Shown here: one piece after another, positions 44,934-55,767 of the stretch
Numbering within the stretch: the stretch's first letter is position 1
How the letters are laid out: every line of letters begins with the position of its first letter
Origin: Nodosilinea sp. FACHB-141
GTDB taxonomy: Bacteria; Cyanobacteriota; Cyanobacteriia; Phormidesmidales; Phormidesmidaceae
DNA length: 64,000 nt
Direction of reading: 5' to 3'
Assembly: GCF_014696135.1 (NCBI RefSeq)
Contig: NZ_JACJPP010000007.1
Coordinates: 124,001-188,000, forward strand
Position numbers and translations under genes: made by a program
The notes under the pieces: generated by a model
Told to the model about the DNA's origin: nothing
What the model saw: only the letters and a program-made list of their open reading frames with translations
Database searches by the model: none

Positions 44934-45587
44934 ATGTCGGTAATAGTGCCACAGTAAGTGGGCCACCGCACCCCGGTAGGGATCGAGAGTTGCTGTAGAG
45001 ATCAATAGGTCCTTGCGAGTGGGGCGGCTTTCTAGATTGTGTAGCCGCTGGTAGCTAATTTGAATGGCCAAATCTGAGGCGGGGAAGCTGCTCAACCGCT
45101 GGAGGCAAAACAGTAGGTAGACTTCCGCCGTCCAAACGCCAATGCCTTTAATCTGAGTTAGATGTGCGATCGCCTCTGTGTCGGGCAATGTGGCGAGGGT
45201 TTCTAGGCTGAGCTGGCCCGACAAAATGGCGTTGGCGAGTCGCTGGCAAGTGGCGATTTTAGCTTGGCTGAGCCCCACCTGTTTGAGGGTGCTGTCTGGG
45301 GTGGCGGCGATCGCTTCAGGGGTCAACTCTATGGTCGCCATCAACCGTTGAAAGATTGCTTGGGCCGCTCTCGACGACAGCTGCTGTCCCATAATGATGC
45401 GCACCAGCGATGGCAACCCGGCGGCCCAGGCGCGAACGGTGAGGGGACCAGCTTCGGCCTCAATGTGCTGAAAGGTGGGGGCGCGATCGCACACCACCGT
45501 CACCGCCTGCCGCAGCTGAGGGCTGGGTGGCAGTAGCTCGCTATCTAGGATCTTGGCTACATCATTACGCGGCATTGCAACAATCAT
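44919..45587 (-). CDS. HhH-GPD DNA glycosylase (AlkA-type 3-methyladenine glycosylase)
   Basis: A 222-aa base-excision enzyme for alkylated purines. The helix-hairpin-helix motif is LTQIKGIGVWTAEVYLLFCLQRLSSFPASDLAIQ, with the catalytic Asp in ASDLAI. IIMGQQLSSRAAQAIFQRL at about residue 65 is the typical helical element. The frame stays open for 40 codons upstream, but the start at 45587 or 45575 (MPRNDVAKIL) fits the family. There is no iron-sulfur cluster. It ends inside the convergent Fur gene (15 bp overlap). Confidence 0.88.
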   Translation of the reverse strand: MIVAMPRNDVAKILDSELLPPSPQLRQAVTVVCDRAPTFQHIEAEAGPLTVRAWAAGLPSLVRIIMGQQLSSRAAQAIFQRLMATIELTPEAIAATPDSTLKQVGLSQAKIATCQRLANAILSGQLSLETLATLPDTEAIAHLTQIKGIGVWTAEVYLLFCLQRLSSFPASDLAIQISYQRLHNLESRPTRKDLLISTATLDPYRGAVAHLLWHYYRHLAQQ

Positions 45588-45615
45588 CCTAAACCCAGAA
45601 TCCGAAATCGCTCGA

Positions 45616-46503
45616 TCAACTGCTGAGCCAAAGCACCACGGGCAGGGTAAACACACTGAGAAAGGTCGAAAGCACAATGGTTCTAGCCACACGGGTTCTG
45701 TCACCACCCAGCTCTGTCACCCAGATCAGCGAGTTGACGGCCACGGGCATGGCCGCCTGGAGCACCAGCACCTGCCGGTCTAACCCCTGCAAACCCATTG
45801 CCGTACCAATGCCGTAGGCCAGCACGGGTGCCACCACCAACCGCAGCACCGCACCGATTAATTCATAGCGATCGAATACCAGCTCCGTCCGTGCTAGCTG
45901 CACCCCCAGCGTCAGCAGCGCCACCGGAATTGCGCCCTCCCCCAGCAGCGCCATGCCCCGCTCCAGCGGTAGCGGAAACGCTTCGTGTGTAGCCTGGAGA
46001 CCGATGCCCGCGAGGGCGGCCCAAAATACTGGCAGCCGCAGCGTGACGTTGATCCCGGCCTTTAGCCCTGCCTGCTGCAGCACAATGGGGAAGACGGTGG
46101 CGATCATTACGCTAGAGCCCACCAGATACACCACCGCCCGCTCTAGCCCGGCCTCGCCGAGGGCAAACAAAATGAAGGGCAGCCCCAGGTTGCCCACGTT
46201 TGAGAACATCACAATGGCAATGAGGCTCTTTTGCTCATCCACCGAAAAGTCGAGGCGACGGCTTAGCCCCACCGCCAGCAGGTACAGCACCACGGTATTG
46301 AGCAAAAAGCTGGTGATGATCGCGATCGCACTGCCCATCGCCAGCGTGGTCTCAGCCAGGCTAGTCAACACCAGCGCGGGCAGCAGGGCGTAGATGTTCA
46401 ACCGAGTCAGGGTTTGCATGTCTAGCTCAAAGCTGCGCCCCACGCCAAACCCCACCAGAGCCACCAGGGCCACAGGCAGCATCGCCGAAATCAAAACTTC
46501 CAT
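45616..46503 (-). CDS. AEC-family (auxin-efflux-carrier-like) transporter
   Basis: A 295-aa membrane protein with ten hydrophobic segments, of the AEC family. Helix 1 includes LISAMLPVALVALVGFGVGR and helix 4 contains FSNVGNLGLPFILFALG, the family's hallmark NxGxxGxP motif. MPVAVNSLIWVTELGGD is the second conserved region near the end. The cargo is unknown; family members move malate, other acids or auxin-like compounds. It lies upstream of the DNA-glycosylase gene on the same strand. Confidence 0.88.
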   Translation of the reverse strand: MEVLISAMLPVALVALVGFGVGRSFELDMQTLTRLNIYALLPALVLTSLAETTLAMGSAIAIITSFLLNTVVLYLLAVGLSRRLDFSVDEQKSLIAIVMFSNVGNLGLPFILFALGEAGLERAVVYLVGSSVMIATVFPIVLQQAGLKAGINVTLRLPVFWAALAGIGLQATHEAFPLPLERGMALLGEGAIPVALLTLGVQLARTELVFDRYELIGAVLRLVVAPVLAYGIGTAMGLQGLDRQVLVLQAAMPVAVNSLIWVTELGGDRTRVARTIVLSTFLSVFTLPVVLWLSS

Positions 46504-46588
46504 AAATACCTAGTGATTTTCACCCTACCACCTGTGACAGGGTGACTGTTCGGGGGGCGATGCGGCGACTGAACCACGGCGATGACTT

Positions 46589-48067
46589 CTAAAACTGCCG
46601 ACTCCACTCCTGCGGCCAGCGCTCGACTACCACTTTGGTCTGCGTGAAAAATTCCACCGCGTGAGCTCCCTGCCCGTGGAGGTCGCCGAAGAAGCTATCC
46701 TTCCAGCCGCTGAAGGGAAAGAAGGCCATGGGTGCCGCCACGCCAATATTGATGCCAATGTTGCCAGCGGTGGCCTCGTAGCGGAATTGGCGGGCGGCGG
46801 CACCACTGTTGGTGAAGAGGCAGGCCATGTTGCCCCAGGGGCTGCGGTTCACTAGGGCGATCGCTGCCTCAATTGTGTCCACCGGCATCAGCCCCAGCAC
46901 CGGGCCGAAGATTTCCGTATGGGCGATTTCTCCAGAGGGGGAAACGTTTTGTAGCACCGTGGGTTTGACGAAGTGACCCGCTTCCAGGGTGGAAATGTGA
47001 GCGTTGCGGCCATCCACCAGCACCGTCGCCCCTTCATCAGCGCCGGTTTGAATCAGGCTCTCAATGCGCTGCTGGCTTTGGGCTGTAATCACCGGTCCCA
47101 TCTGCACCTCGGGGTCGAGGCCATCGCCAACGATGCGGGTAGCGGCGGTGTGGGCGATCGCATCAGTAAACCACTCGGTCGCTTCCCCCACCGTTACCGC
47201 TAGGGACGCCGCCAGACAGCGCTGACCGGCACAGCCAAAGGCGCTATCGGCCACAATTCGCGTGGTCATGTCGCGATCGGCATCGGGCAGCACAATCACC
47301 GGGTTTTTGGCCCCGCCCTGGCACTGCACCCGCTTGCCGTGGGCCGCCGCCTGGGCATAGATATATTTGGCGACCGGCGAGGAGCCGACAAAGCTGATCG
47401 CCCGAATGGTGGGGTGTTCTAGAATCGCATCTACCGTTTCTTTAGCCCCATTCACCAGGTTCACCACGCCGGGTGGAAAGCCCGCCTGATCCAGCAGCTC
47501 GAAGATGCGCTGCATAGTCAGGGGCACTTTTTCGGAGGGTTTGACGATGTAGGTGTTGCCGCAGGCCAGGGCATAGGGCATAAACCAAAAGGGAATCATG
47601 GCGGGGAAGTTAAAGGGGGCGATCGCCGCCGCCACCCCCAACGGTTGCCGAATCATAAACTCGTCGATGCCGCTGGCAATATCCTCCAACACCGTGCCCT
47701 GCATCATCATCGGGATGCCGCAGGCCACCTCTACGTTTTCGATCGCCCGCCGCAGCTCGCCTTTTGACTCGGCCAGGGTTTTGCCACACTCCTGGGTAAT
47801 AGTCTGAGCCAGCTCCTCTAGGTGCGTTTCTAGCAGGTCTTTTAGCTTAAACAGGTACTGCACTCGCTGGGGCGGGGGAACTCGACGCCACTCCTCAAAC
47901 GCCTTCTCGGCAGCACGGGCGGCCTGAGCGACCTCGTCTTTAGGAGAAACCGGCACCTGACCCAGCACTTCCCCCGTAGCCGGGTTATTCACCGAAAGCA
48001 CATCCCCTGCCGCAGACGGTAACCACTGGCCGTTGATGTAGTTTTTGAGAGTTCCCAATTCGGTCAT
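46589..48067 (-). CDS. mmsA: CoA-acylating methylmalonate-semialdehyde dehydrogenase
   Basis: A 492-aa aldehyde dehydrogenase of the MmsA type, which converts malonate/methylmalonate semialdehyde to acetyl- or propionyl-CoA in valine, beta-alanine or inositol breakdown. Features: KNYINGQWL at the start, [46 protein letters not shown] and GCAGQRCLA with the catalytic Cys; the usual catalytic Glu of other ALDHs is replaced (QGGAKN), as in Mms[23 protein letters not shown] is its usual C-terminus. No sister catabolic genes are adjacent. Confidence 0.93.
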   Translation of the reverse strand: MTELGTLKNYINGQWLPSAAGDVLSVNNPATGEVLGQVPVSPKDEVAQAARAAEKAFEEWRRVPPPQRVQYLFKLKDLLETHLEELAQTITQECGKTLAESKGELRRAIENVEVACGIPMMMQGTVLEDIASGIDEFMIRQPLGVAAAIAPFNFPAMIPFWFMPYALACGNTYIVKPSEKVPLTMQRIFELLDQAGFPPGVVNLVNGAKETVDAILEHPTIRAISFVGSSPVAKYIYAQAAAHGKRVQCQGGAKNPVIVLPDADRDMTTRIVADSAFGCAGQRCLAASLAVTVGEATEWFTDAIAHTAATRIVGDGLDPEVQMGPVITAQSQQRIESLIQTGADEGATVLVDGRNAHISTLEAGHFVKPTVLQNVSPSGEIAHTEIFGPVLGLMPVDTIEAAIALVNRSPWGNMACLFTNSGAAARQFRYEATAGNIGINIGVAAPMAFFPFSGWKDSFFGDLHGQGAHAVEFFTQTKVVVERWPQEWSRQF

Positions 48068-48196
48068 AAAAGTGCCTGATTACTCCTCAATAAGCATCAT
48101 AGGCGCTGTTTTGGCGCGTAGTTTTCCCGCCTCTCAAGAGCGCAAGCCCTGTGCTTTTACCTTGGAAGCATCTTTTGTGCCAGGGGTAGTGATCTC

Positions 48197-48224
48197 GTAG
48201 GGACGTAGCATGCTACGCCCCTAC
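48197..48224. repeat. REP-like palindrome, copy 3
   Basis: GTAGGGACGTAGCATG followed by CTACGCCCCTAC, a variant of the palindrome at 27696 (GC replaced by GT/AC in the stem). It lies between mmsA and thiC. Confidence 0.75.
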
Positions 48225-48264
48225 GGGGTTTCCGATTATGAATCTGGCTTTCCCAATCGCGGAT

Positions 48265-49638
<1,374 letters not shown>

Positions 49639-49818
49639 TTACCTCTGGTGTGGCGCTAGAGGGCTTGCCTGGTGGATCACGTTGGGTGAGTGAGGATAGG
49701 TAAAGCCAAAACGGTTGAGCAATCGTAAGCAAAGCTCAGCAATCTGCTGAATCTTCACCTAATACCCTGGCTTAGCGCCAGAACGTCAGTTTACCCGTCG
49801 TTTCGGTTGGTAACCTCA

Positions 49819-49904
49819 AGCAACGCTTTCCTCCGCTGGTATTAACCAGGTCAGGTTCTGAGGGTATGATCTCAGTCCGATGAGTCGGACACCCCTAGCT
49901 TGCT
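49819..49904 (-). promoter_or_regulatory. TPP (THI-box) riboswitch of thiC
   Basis: Minus strand: GGGGTGTCCGAC...GGACTGAGAT, ACCCTCAGAACCTGACCTGG and CCAGCGGAGGAAAGC, the standard THI-element blocks. P1 is formed by AGCAAGCT and AGCGTTGCT. It lies 184 bases before the thiC start codon. About 80 of 86 positions match the riboswitch at 53065-53150. Confidence 0.97.
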
Positions 49905-50536
49905 GGCATCGTACCACTGATGTTTAGGGGTAGCGCGAATTAGTTACGGTTCCTCACAGAGCACATCGACGCCCACGTTCAGGGCAATGAGAGCAGACAG
50001 AAAACGAAAAAAGCTCTTTATGACAAGATTTTGGCAATTTGAACGGCCTTTGCTATTTGTTTACTGGTTCTAGCTAGTTTTGTAGGTCGTTCAACCCAAA
50101 TTATCTACGAGAATAGCCGTTAAAGGCGATCATCCCGACGTAAACGAGAATTCAGTTAGGAGCAGATTGCTTTGCCTAGAACTGTTCATTGGCCTTAAGT
50201 CTTCCTACAGACAGGTAAAGCGCTAACTAACTTAGTTCTTCAGCAAGAGGAAGGGGCATCCCGTGGTTCCTATGATGCACGTAGTGTTGCAGCAGATTTT
50301 TTCTGCAAAAGTAGCGACGCTACTAGCTGAGACCATAAAGCCTCTCTGGAGCATAGAGCACAAAACGATAGGAAAGCTAGCTGTCACAAGCAGAAGCAAA
50401 TCGAGAGCCGCAGTCTAGGTAGTCAAGAGCAATCGTGACCTAGGAATGTAGCTACCGCTTTTCCTTGCTGGCAGTAGACAGTACTGCTCTTACAAAACTG
50501 TTCTCAAAAAACCCTTGTTACACGGAGTATCTTGCC
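49905..50536. other. Spacer upstream of thiC riboswitch and the DUF4383 gene
   Basis: About 630 bp with both divergent promoters. Small hairpins (such as GCAGA TTTTTT TCTGC at 50292-50306) occur, but no known RNA or operator was recognised. Part of the sequence just upstream of the thiC aptamer resembles that upstream of the second TPP leader. Confidence 0.4.
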
Positions 50537-51043
50537 ATGAATGAAATTAGTATGAATAGCGAACAAAAATGTGCATTAGCGCTGGGAATTATCTTCACCT
50601 TTTTAGGAATTGCTGGTTTTATTCCCGCTCTTGTCAACCTGCCTGGCGCAGGAATGGGAGCTAGTGCACCAGTAGACACAAGCGCAATTCCAGTTAGCGG
50701 TGGGCCTACTTACATAGCTGCTTACCTAAGAGGTTTTGGCTATTTGTTTGGGCTCTTCCCGACTAACCTGCTTCACAATATGGTTCACCTAGCCATCGGT
50801 GGCTTTGGCCTATTTTCGGCTACGGGTAAAGAAGGGGCGTTTAGATACAATCGATTCTTTGCTATTAGCTATTTGCTGCTTGCCGTTATGGGGTTGATTC
50901 CGCTCTCAAATACCCTCTTTGGTATCATGCCCATCTTTGGCAACAACGTTTGGTTCAACGCTGTAACAGGGGCGATCGCGGCTTACTTTGCCTTCGTCTG
51001 GCATCCTAGCCATCCCGAATCGACAGCTCCTTCTACGCAATAG
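50537..51043 (+). CDS. DUF4383-type membrane protein
   Basis: A 168-aa protein with four hydrophobic segments, matching DUF4383: CALALGIIFTFLGIAGFIP, the loop, LFGLFPTNLLHNMVHLAIGGFGLFSA (conserved NxxHxxxHLxxG), YNRFFAISYLLLAVMGLIPLS and FNAVTGAIAAYFAFVW. ATG at 50537 (MNEISMN) follows an open upstream stretch that is not part of the family. The function is unknown; in other species such proteins are linked to stress or membrane upkeep. A strong terminator follows. Confidence 0.78.
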   Translation: MNEISMNSEQKCALALGIIFTFLGIAGFIPALVNLPGAGMGASAPVDTSAIPVSGGPTYIAAYLRGFGYLFGLFPTNLLHNMVHLAIGGFGLFSATGKEGAFRYNRFFAISYLLLAVMGLIPLSNTLFGIMPIFGNNVWFNAVTGAIAAYFAFVWHPSHPESTAPSTQ

Positions 51044-51108
51044 TCGTCTAATGACTATGCAATTGGCTGGCGCTACGAATTGACTCGATAAGCGTCAGAT
51101 CTGCTTTC

Positions 51109-51145
51109 AAGCGCACGGTAATTTTTGACCGTGCGCTTATTTGAT
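51109..51145 (+). terminator. Terminator of the DUF4383 gene
   Basis: AAGCGCACGGT and ACCGTGCGCTT form an 11-bp stem over an 8-nt loop, followed by ATTTGATT, 66 bp past the stop. Confidence 0.75.
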
Positions 51146-51272
51146 TCTCAGCTGTCGCTTGCCGCAAAGCTTAGATTTGATCCGATTTACGGTTTGTGGG
51201 TAATGTCTCGGCATTGAAGATGATTGAGCCGAAATTCGATTTGGTAAACCCCGATTCATAGTCAGGAACCCC

Positions 51273-51299
51273 GTAGGGCGTAGCATGCTACGCCCCTAC
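51273..51299. repeat. REP-like palindrome, copy 4
   Basis: GTAGGGCGTAGCATG followed by CTACGCCCCTAC, a 27-nt variant of copy 3 (one base shorter). It lies just downstream of the symporter stop codon (minus-strand gene ends at 51337). Confidence 0.75.
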
Positions 51300-51336
51300 A
51301 AATTGGGGAGTGTTCATTCGGAATTTGGTATGAGAT

Positions 51337-52869
51337 CTATAGCAGTGGATCATTCGCCCGACGCTGTGTATCGGTCAAACTATCAGCCGGTAGCGAATCG
51401 CTCTCCCCGTAGGCGTGGATGTCGCGGCTGAGAATGCCAAAGTCGAAGGTCTCCGTCTTACCACCCTGAGCTTTAATCTGGATCCATACCAGGCAGACTA
51501 GCGTCGATACCACAACGGGGGCGGCAAAGCTAACCAGCAGATCGCCTGCAAAGGGTAGACCGTTCCAGGGGCTAAAGTCGGGCCGTGGGAAGAATAGGGC
51601 ACCAGTCGCGATCGCCACCACCGCACTCCAAAACGCCATCGTCCCCGTCAAGCGCCGTGAATATAGGCCAAACAGCACTGGAAATGCTGCTCCGGCGCAA
51701 ATCAAGTCGGCTAGCAGAAACAGGTACAGCACGTTGTAGCCCTGAGAGGCAATCAGAATGGCGGGGATGCCGATGAGCACGGTTAGAATGCGCGAAGCCC
51801 GCAAAATGCCCGCCGTGGGCGTGGTCGGCATCAGCCGCACCAAATCAAGGGTAAAAACACTCGCAATGCCGTTCAGTAGTGCACTCAGGGTACTCATCAC
51901 TAGGGCTAGCACCAGCAGCAAAATGCCCATGCCCACCCAGGTGGGCAGCTCTAAGGCCTGAACCAGCGAGAAAAAGGCGCGATCGTCGTTGAAGCCAAAG
52001 TGCATCGCCAAAATGCCCAGCATGCCTGCAAGCAACAGCATTGGCCAAATGACCAAAGACGATCTCAAAAAAGACCGCCGCACAACGGTATTAGTTTTGC
52101 AGGCATAGACCCGTTGCCAGTTGCCCTGGTTAAACATTTCGGCTGCAATCACAGCGATCACCAGGGTGGCCCCAAATTTAATGCCGGGACCGTTAGCTAG
52201 GCTTAACAGTTCTGGCGCAGACTGGGTCACAGGGGCGATCGCATTTCCCCACCCTCCTAGGGCAACTACCGCTACACCAAAGCTGAGCAGCAGCAGCGGC
52301 ACGATCACCACAAACTGAAGGGCATCGGTAAAGATAGACGCCTCTAGCCCGCCGACAACGGTGTAGATAAAGACACCTGTAATGACGAGCAGGGCAGTCA
52401 ACCAGAGGGGCACCCCGGCCATCAGTTCGACCGCTTTGGCGATCGCCGTCAGCTCCGCCGCCAGGTAAATGAACATGTAAAACACCCCAATGCCCAGGGT
52501 TAGCAAATACATGGCCTGGCCATAGCGGTGAAGCACGTATTCATTCAGCGAGTGACCGTTGGGCATCAAAAACCGCATGCGGGTGCCCAAAAACGCCAGC
52601 ATTGCCGCTGGGGTAGCCTGCCCAATGCAGTAGCCCACAATGCCCGCAATGCCGCTGGTGGCTCCTACCTCGGGTGGGCTAAATAAGATCCAAGCGCCTA
52701 TGGCCGAGGCGACGATGGTCGCTAAGGCCATGCCGGTGCCCACCCGGTTACGGCTCACCACGTAATCTTCTAGGGTGATGGTGTGGCGGCTCGCTTGCAG
52801 CAAACCCAGCAGGGTAAAGCTAGCCACGGTTACTAAGATGACAGCGATCGCTGTGGCACCAATGGTCAT
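51337..52869 (-). CDS. Sodium:solute symporter under TPP control (candidate thiamine-precursor transporter)
   Basis: A 510-aa SSS-family (SLC5-type) transporter with about 13 membrane helices; conserved parts include RNRVGTGMALATIVASAIGAW, FIYTVVGGLEASIFTDALQ, GNWQRVYACKTNTVVRRSF and LSALLNGIASVFTLDLV. The start at 52869 (MTIGATAIAV) has a GAGGTG ribosome site; the TTG upstream is less likely. It lies about 195 bases downstream of a TPP riboswitch, so it is likely to import thiamine, HMP or another precursor. SSS-type carriers of this kind (ThiV) were predicted before in other bacteria from such riboswitches. Confidence 0.85.
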   Translation of the reverse strand: MTIGATAIAVILVTVASFTLLGLLQASRHTITLEDYVVSRNRVGTGMALATIVASAIGAWILFSPPEVGATSGIAGIVGYCIGQATPAAMLAFLGTRMRFLMPNGHSLNEYVLHRYGQAMYLLTLGIGVFYMFIYLAAELTAIAKAVELMAGVPLWLTALLVITGVFIYTVVGGLEASIFTDALQFVVIVPLLLLSFGVAVVALGGWGNAIAPVTQSAPELLSLANGPGIKFGATLVIAVIAAEMFNQGNWQRVYACKTNTVVRRSFLRSSLVIWPMLLLAGMLGILAMHFGFNDDRAFFSLVQALELPTWVGMGILLLVLALVMSTLSALLNGIASVFTLDLVRLMPTTPTAGILRASRILTVLIGIPAILIASQGYNVLYLFLLADLICAGAAFPVLFGLYSRRLTGTMAFWSAVVAIATGALFFPRPDFSPWNGLPFAGDLLVSFAAPVVVSTLVCLVWIQIKAQGGKTETFDFGILSRDIHAYGESDSLPADSLTDTQRRANDPLL

Positions 52870-53064
52870 AGAAACGCACCTCACAAACAACGGTGTGGCG
52901 CTAGAGGACGTTCCTGGGCGGGTCGTTGGGTAAGTGAGGACGGGTGAAATCGAACGCTACAAAGCTACAGATAGTGGGCATCAGTTTTATGCTGACACCT
53001 CACCAATTGTTCTAGAACTCTCTCTAGAACGCCTATAGGCTCGTCGTTTCGGTCTGTGACCTCA

Positions 53065-53150
53065 AGCAACGCTTTCCTCCGCTGGTATCAACCAGGTCAG
53101 GTTCTGAGGGTATGATCTCAGTCCAATTGCTCGGACACCCCTAGCTTGAT
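53065..53150 (-). promoter_or_regulatory. TPP (THI-box) riboswitch of the sodium:solute symporter
   Basis: Same ordered blocks as the thiC copy: GGGGTGTCCGAG...GGACTGAGAT, ACCCTCAGAACCTGACCTGG and CCAGCGGAGGAAAGC, with the P1 arms ATCAAGCT and AGCGTTGCT. About 195 bases separate it from the symporter start. The leader between riboswitch and gene is also similar to that of thiC (CCTCTAGCGCCACACC near both starts). Confidence 0.96.
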
Positions 53151-53339
53151 AGCATCCTACCACTGGTGTTTGCAGCAAACGCAAATGGCTTACAGTTCCG
53201 CACCGCACCGCTTGCCCGCAGAAAAGTTCCGTTTTCGTCGCCAGAGACTGTTCAAAAACGGATTCCACTGCCCCTTTTAGGGAGCTACAGAGCGCATCGC
53301 TGACCGCAAAGACCGGGAGATTTGACTCAGACCCTAGTC

Positions 53340-54311
53340 CTATATCTGCTTTAAGTGGTGCAGGCTAAAGAGCTGATTCTCATCCGTCCACACCTGCACT
53401 GGCTTGAAACCCGCTTCCATCGCCAAAAGCTGAAACTCATCTACTGTGTATTTATAAGAATGCTCAGTGCGCAGGGTTTCGCCTTGGCGAAAGGAAATTT
53501 CGGCATTGCCCAGTCGCACAGTTTGGTCGCAGAGGCTGGCGATCGCCATCTCAATCCGTCCCTGGTCCTCGTTGTAGTGCGCCCGATACTCAAACTGGGT
53601 CAGGTCAAAATCGGCTCCTAGTTCTCGGTTGATCCTCTCCAGCACATTTAGGGCGAAGGCTGCCGAAACCCCTTGGGCATCGTCATAGGCGGGTTCGAGG
53701 ATAGCGGCAGATTTCTTGAGATCTACCCCAACGATCAAATCACCCAGCACCGCTACGGTTTTGAGAAAGCTGATCACCTCGGCAGGCTCCAGATTGCCAA
53801 TGGAAGAACCGGGAAAAAAGCCGATGGTGGGGCGGTTTTGTAGCTCAGGGATGGCGGCGATGGGTAGAGGTTGAGTGTAGTCAGCACAGACGGCGATCGC
53901 ATCCAACCCACCAAAGTCCTGCATCAGCGCTGCACAGGCTTCCTGCAAATGCTGCCGCGAAATATCCACCCCCACGTAGGTCGTCACCTGAGGGGCAGCG
54001 TCTAGCAAAATGCGAATTTTTTGGCTGCTGCCACTGCCCAGTTCAACCAAGACGCGGTGATCTAGAGCCGCCGCAACATCCTCTGCATAGGTACGCAAAA
54101 TAGCCATCTCGGTACGCGTCAGGTAATACTCCGGCAGCTGACAGATGGCATCAAACAGCTCCGACCCCCGTTTGTCGTAGAGAAACTTAGGAGAAAGCGT
54201 CTTTTGCGGCTGGCTCAGACCCCGTAGCACTGCGCTGCGAAAATCTTCCACTGGCGGATGAAAGTCGTAAAGCTTGACGGGAGAGGGCTTGGTTTGGGAG
54301 GTGGGGGGCAT
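53340..54311 (-). CDS. egtD: L-histidine N(alpha)-methyltransferase (ergothioneine)
   Basis: SAM-dependent enzyme that trimethylates histidine to hercynine, the first step of ergothioneine synthesis (323 aa). Family marks: SPKFLYDKRGSELFDAICQLPEYYLTRTE, VELGSGSSQKIRILLDA (SAM motif), TYVGVDISRQHLQEA, IGFFPGSSIGNLEP and the end with VQVWTDENQLFSLHHL. The start ATG at 54311 is used. It follows egtB on the same strand after a spacer full of short repeats. No egtC or egtA is nearby, as is usual in cyanobacteria. Confidence 0.95.
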   Translation of the reverse strand: MPPTSQTKPSPVKLYDFHPPVEDFRSAVLRGLSQPQKTLSPKFLYDKRGSELFDAICQLPEYYLTRTEMAILRTYAEDVAAALDHRVLVELGSGSSQKIRILLDAAPQVTTYVGVDISRQHLQEACAALMQDFGGLDAIAVCADYTQPLPIAAIPELQNRPTIGFFPGSSIGNLEPAEVISFLKTVAVLGDLIVGVDLKKSAAILEPAYDDAQGVSAAFALNVLERINRELGADFDLTQFEYRAHYNEDQGRIEMAIASLCDQTVRLGNAEISFRQGETLRTEHSYKYTVDEFQLLAMEAGFKPVQVWTDENQLFSLHHLKQI

Positions 54312-54477
54312 GGGGAGTGGGTGAGTAGGGGAGTGGGCGAGTGGATGAGTGGGTGAGTAGGAGGGTGGATGAGTGGGCGAGTGGATGGGTGGATGAGTGG
54401 GAGGGTGGATGCGATGCTGGCGTGAAACTTACCCGCCTACCCACCTACTCGCCTACCCGCCTAACCCATCCACCCAT
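54312..54477. repeat. Short-repeat tract in the egtB-egtD spacer
   Basis: Degenerate 7-10 bp units like GAGTGGGTGAGTAGG, GGATGAGTGGGCGAGT (54308-54420), then CTACCCACCTACTCGCCTACCCGCC (pattern, units of seven to eight) up to about 54477. The two halves are roughly inverted relative to one another and could fold. It is non-coding. Confidence 0.7.
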
Positions 54478-55767
54478 CTACCCATCCACTCCCTTCGCCA
54501 GCCGCAGGCCGCTAAACTGCCACCGGGCGCTGGGCGGAAAGAAATTGCGATAGCTAGGGCGAATGTGGCCGGGCGGAGTTACGCAGGAGCCGCCGCGTAG
54601 CACCATTTGGTTGCACATAAACTTGCCGTTGTATTCTCCCACGGCACCGGGGGCAGGGCGAAAGCCGGGGTAGGGCAGGTAGGCGCTCTGGGTCCATTCC
54701 CAAACATCGCCGTAGAGCTGCTGGAGTTTCTGGGATTTCGATGCGGGTTGTGGGTGCAGATGGTCGGCGGCGAGGAGATTGCCTTGGATGGAAACCTCTG
54801 AGGCCGCGACTTCCCATTCGGCTTCGGTGGGGAGGCGATCGCCCCGCCATTGGGCAAAGGCATCGGCCTCAAAGTAGCTGAGGTGGCACACGGGTGCCGC
54901 TGGGTTCACGGGCTGCATGCCGCCCAGCGTGAACAGCCACCACTCACCGTCGCGCTGCTCCCAGTACAGAGGCGCTTGCCAGCCTTCGCTCTGCACCATG
55001 CCCCAGCCCTCGGCTAGCCAGTGGGCAGCGGTCTGGTAGCCTTTGTCAGCAATAAATTCTAGATATTCGCCGTTAGTGACGAGGCGGTTGGCTAGGGCAA
55101 AATCTTGGAGATAGACCCGATGGGCCGGGCTTTCGTTGTCAAAGGCAAACCCAGAAGATTGATGGCCGAGGTCATAAAGGCCACCGGGAAAATCCACGAA
55201 CGTCAGCGGTGTTGGGGATTCAGCCTGTCCCAGGGCGACGTCTGAACGGTAGACGGGACGCAGGGGATTGATCGCCAGATTGTATTTGAGGTCGGTGAGG
55301 ATGAGTTCTTGGTGTTGCTGCTCGTGGTGCAGGCCGAGGGTGGTCAGTTCTGCTACGGCGGGATGGTCGGCGCAATCGCACAGCAGCCTTTCCATCGCTG
55401 CATCTACATGGGCGCGATATTCATAGACCTCTTTTACTGTGGGGCGCGACAGCAGCCCGCGCTGGGGCCGAGGATGGCGATCGCCCACCGCCTCATAGTA
55501 GGAGTTAAACAAGTAGCCGTAGCCGGGGTGAAATTCTCGGTAGCCTTCGAGGTGGGGGCGCAGCAGAAAGGTCTCAAAAAACCAGGAGGTGTGGGCCAAA
55601 TGCCACTTTGGAGGGCTGACATCGGCCATGCTCTGTACGCCATAGTCTTCAATCTCAAGCGGTTCACAAAGGGTCTCGCTAAGGTGGCGCACGGCGCCAT
55701 ATTGAGCTACTAAATCAGCTGTGGCCGAGACCTCTAACGGTGGTGCAAAGGGTGAAGAAAGCGTCAT
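54478..55767 (-). CDS. egtB: Ergothioneine synthase EgtB (iron-dependent sulfoxide synthase)
   Basis: Non-haem iron enzyme forming the C-S bond of ergothioneine from hercynine (429 aa). The DinB-like N-terminal domain carries the iron ligands in WHLAHTSWFFE and HHEQQHQELILTDLK. The C-terminal FGE-type domain (about 180-429) contains FDNESPAHRVYLQDFALANRLVTNGEYLEFI, RLPTEAEWEVAA and VWEWTQSAYLPYPGFRP, then RGGSCVTPPGHIRPSYRNFF. It lies upstream of egtD on the same strand. The likely sulfur source (Cys or gamma-Glu-Cys) cannot be told by eye. Confidence 0.94.
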   Translation of the reverse strand: MTLSSPFAPPLEVSATADLVAQYGAVRHLSETLCEPLEIEDYGVQSMADVSPPKWHLAHTSWFFETFLLRPHLEGYREFHPGYGYLFNSYYEAVGDRHPRPQRGLLSRPTVKEVYEYRAHVDAAMERLLCDCADHPAVAELTTLGLHHEQQHQELILTDLKYNLAINPLRPVYRSDVALGQAESPTPLTFVDFPGGLYDLGHQSSGFAFDNESPAHRVYLQDFALANRLVTNGEYLEFIADKGYQTAAHWLAEGWGMVQSEGWQAPLYWEQRDGEWWLFTLGGMQPVNPAAPVCHLSYFEADAFAQWRGDRLPTEAEWEVAASEVSIQGNLLAADHLHPQPASKSQKLQQLYGDVWEWTQSAYLPYPGFRPAPGAVGEYNGKFMCNQMVLRGGSCVTPPGHIRPSYRNFFPPSARWQFSGLRLAKGVDG

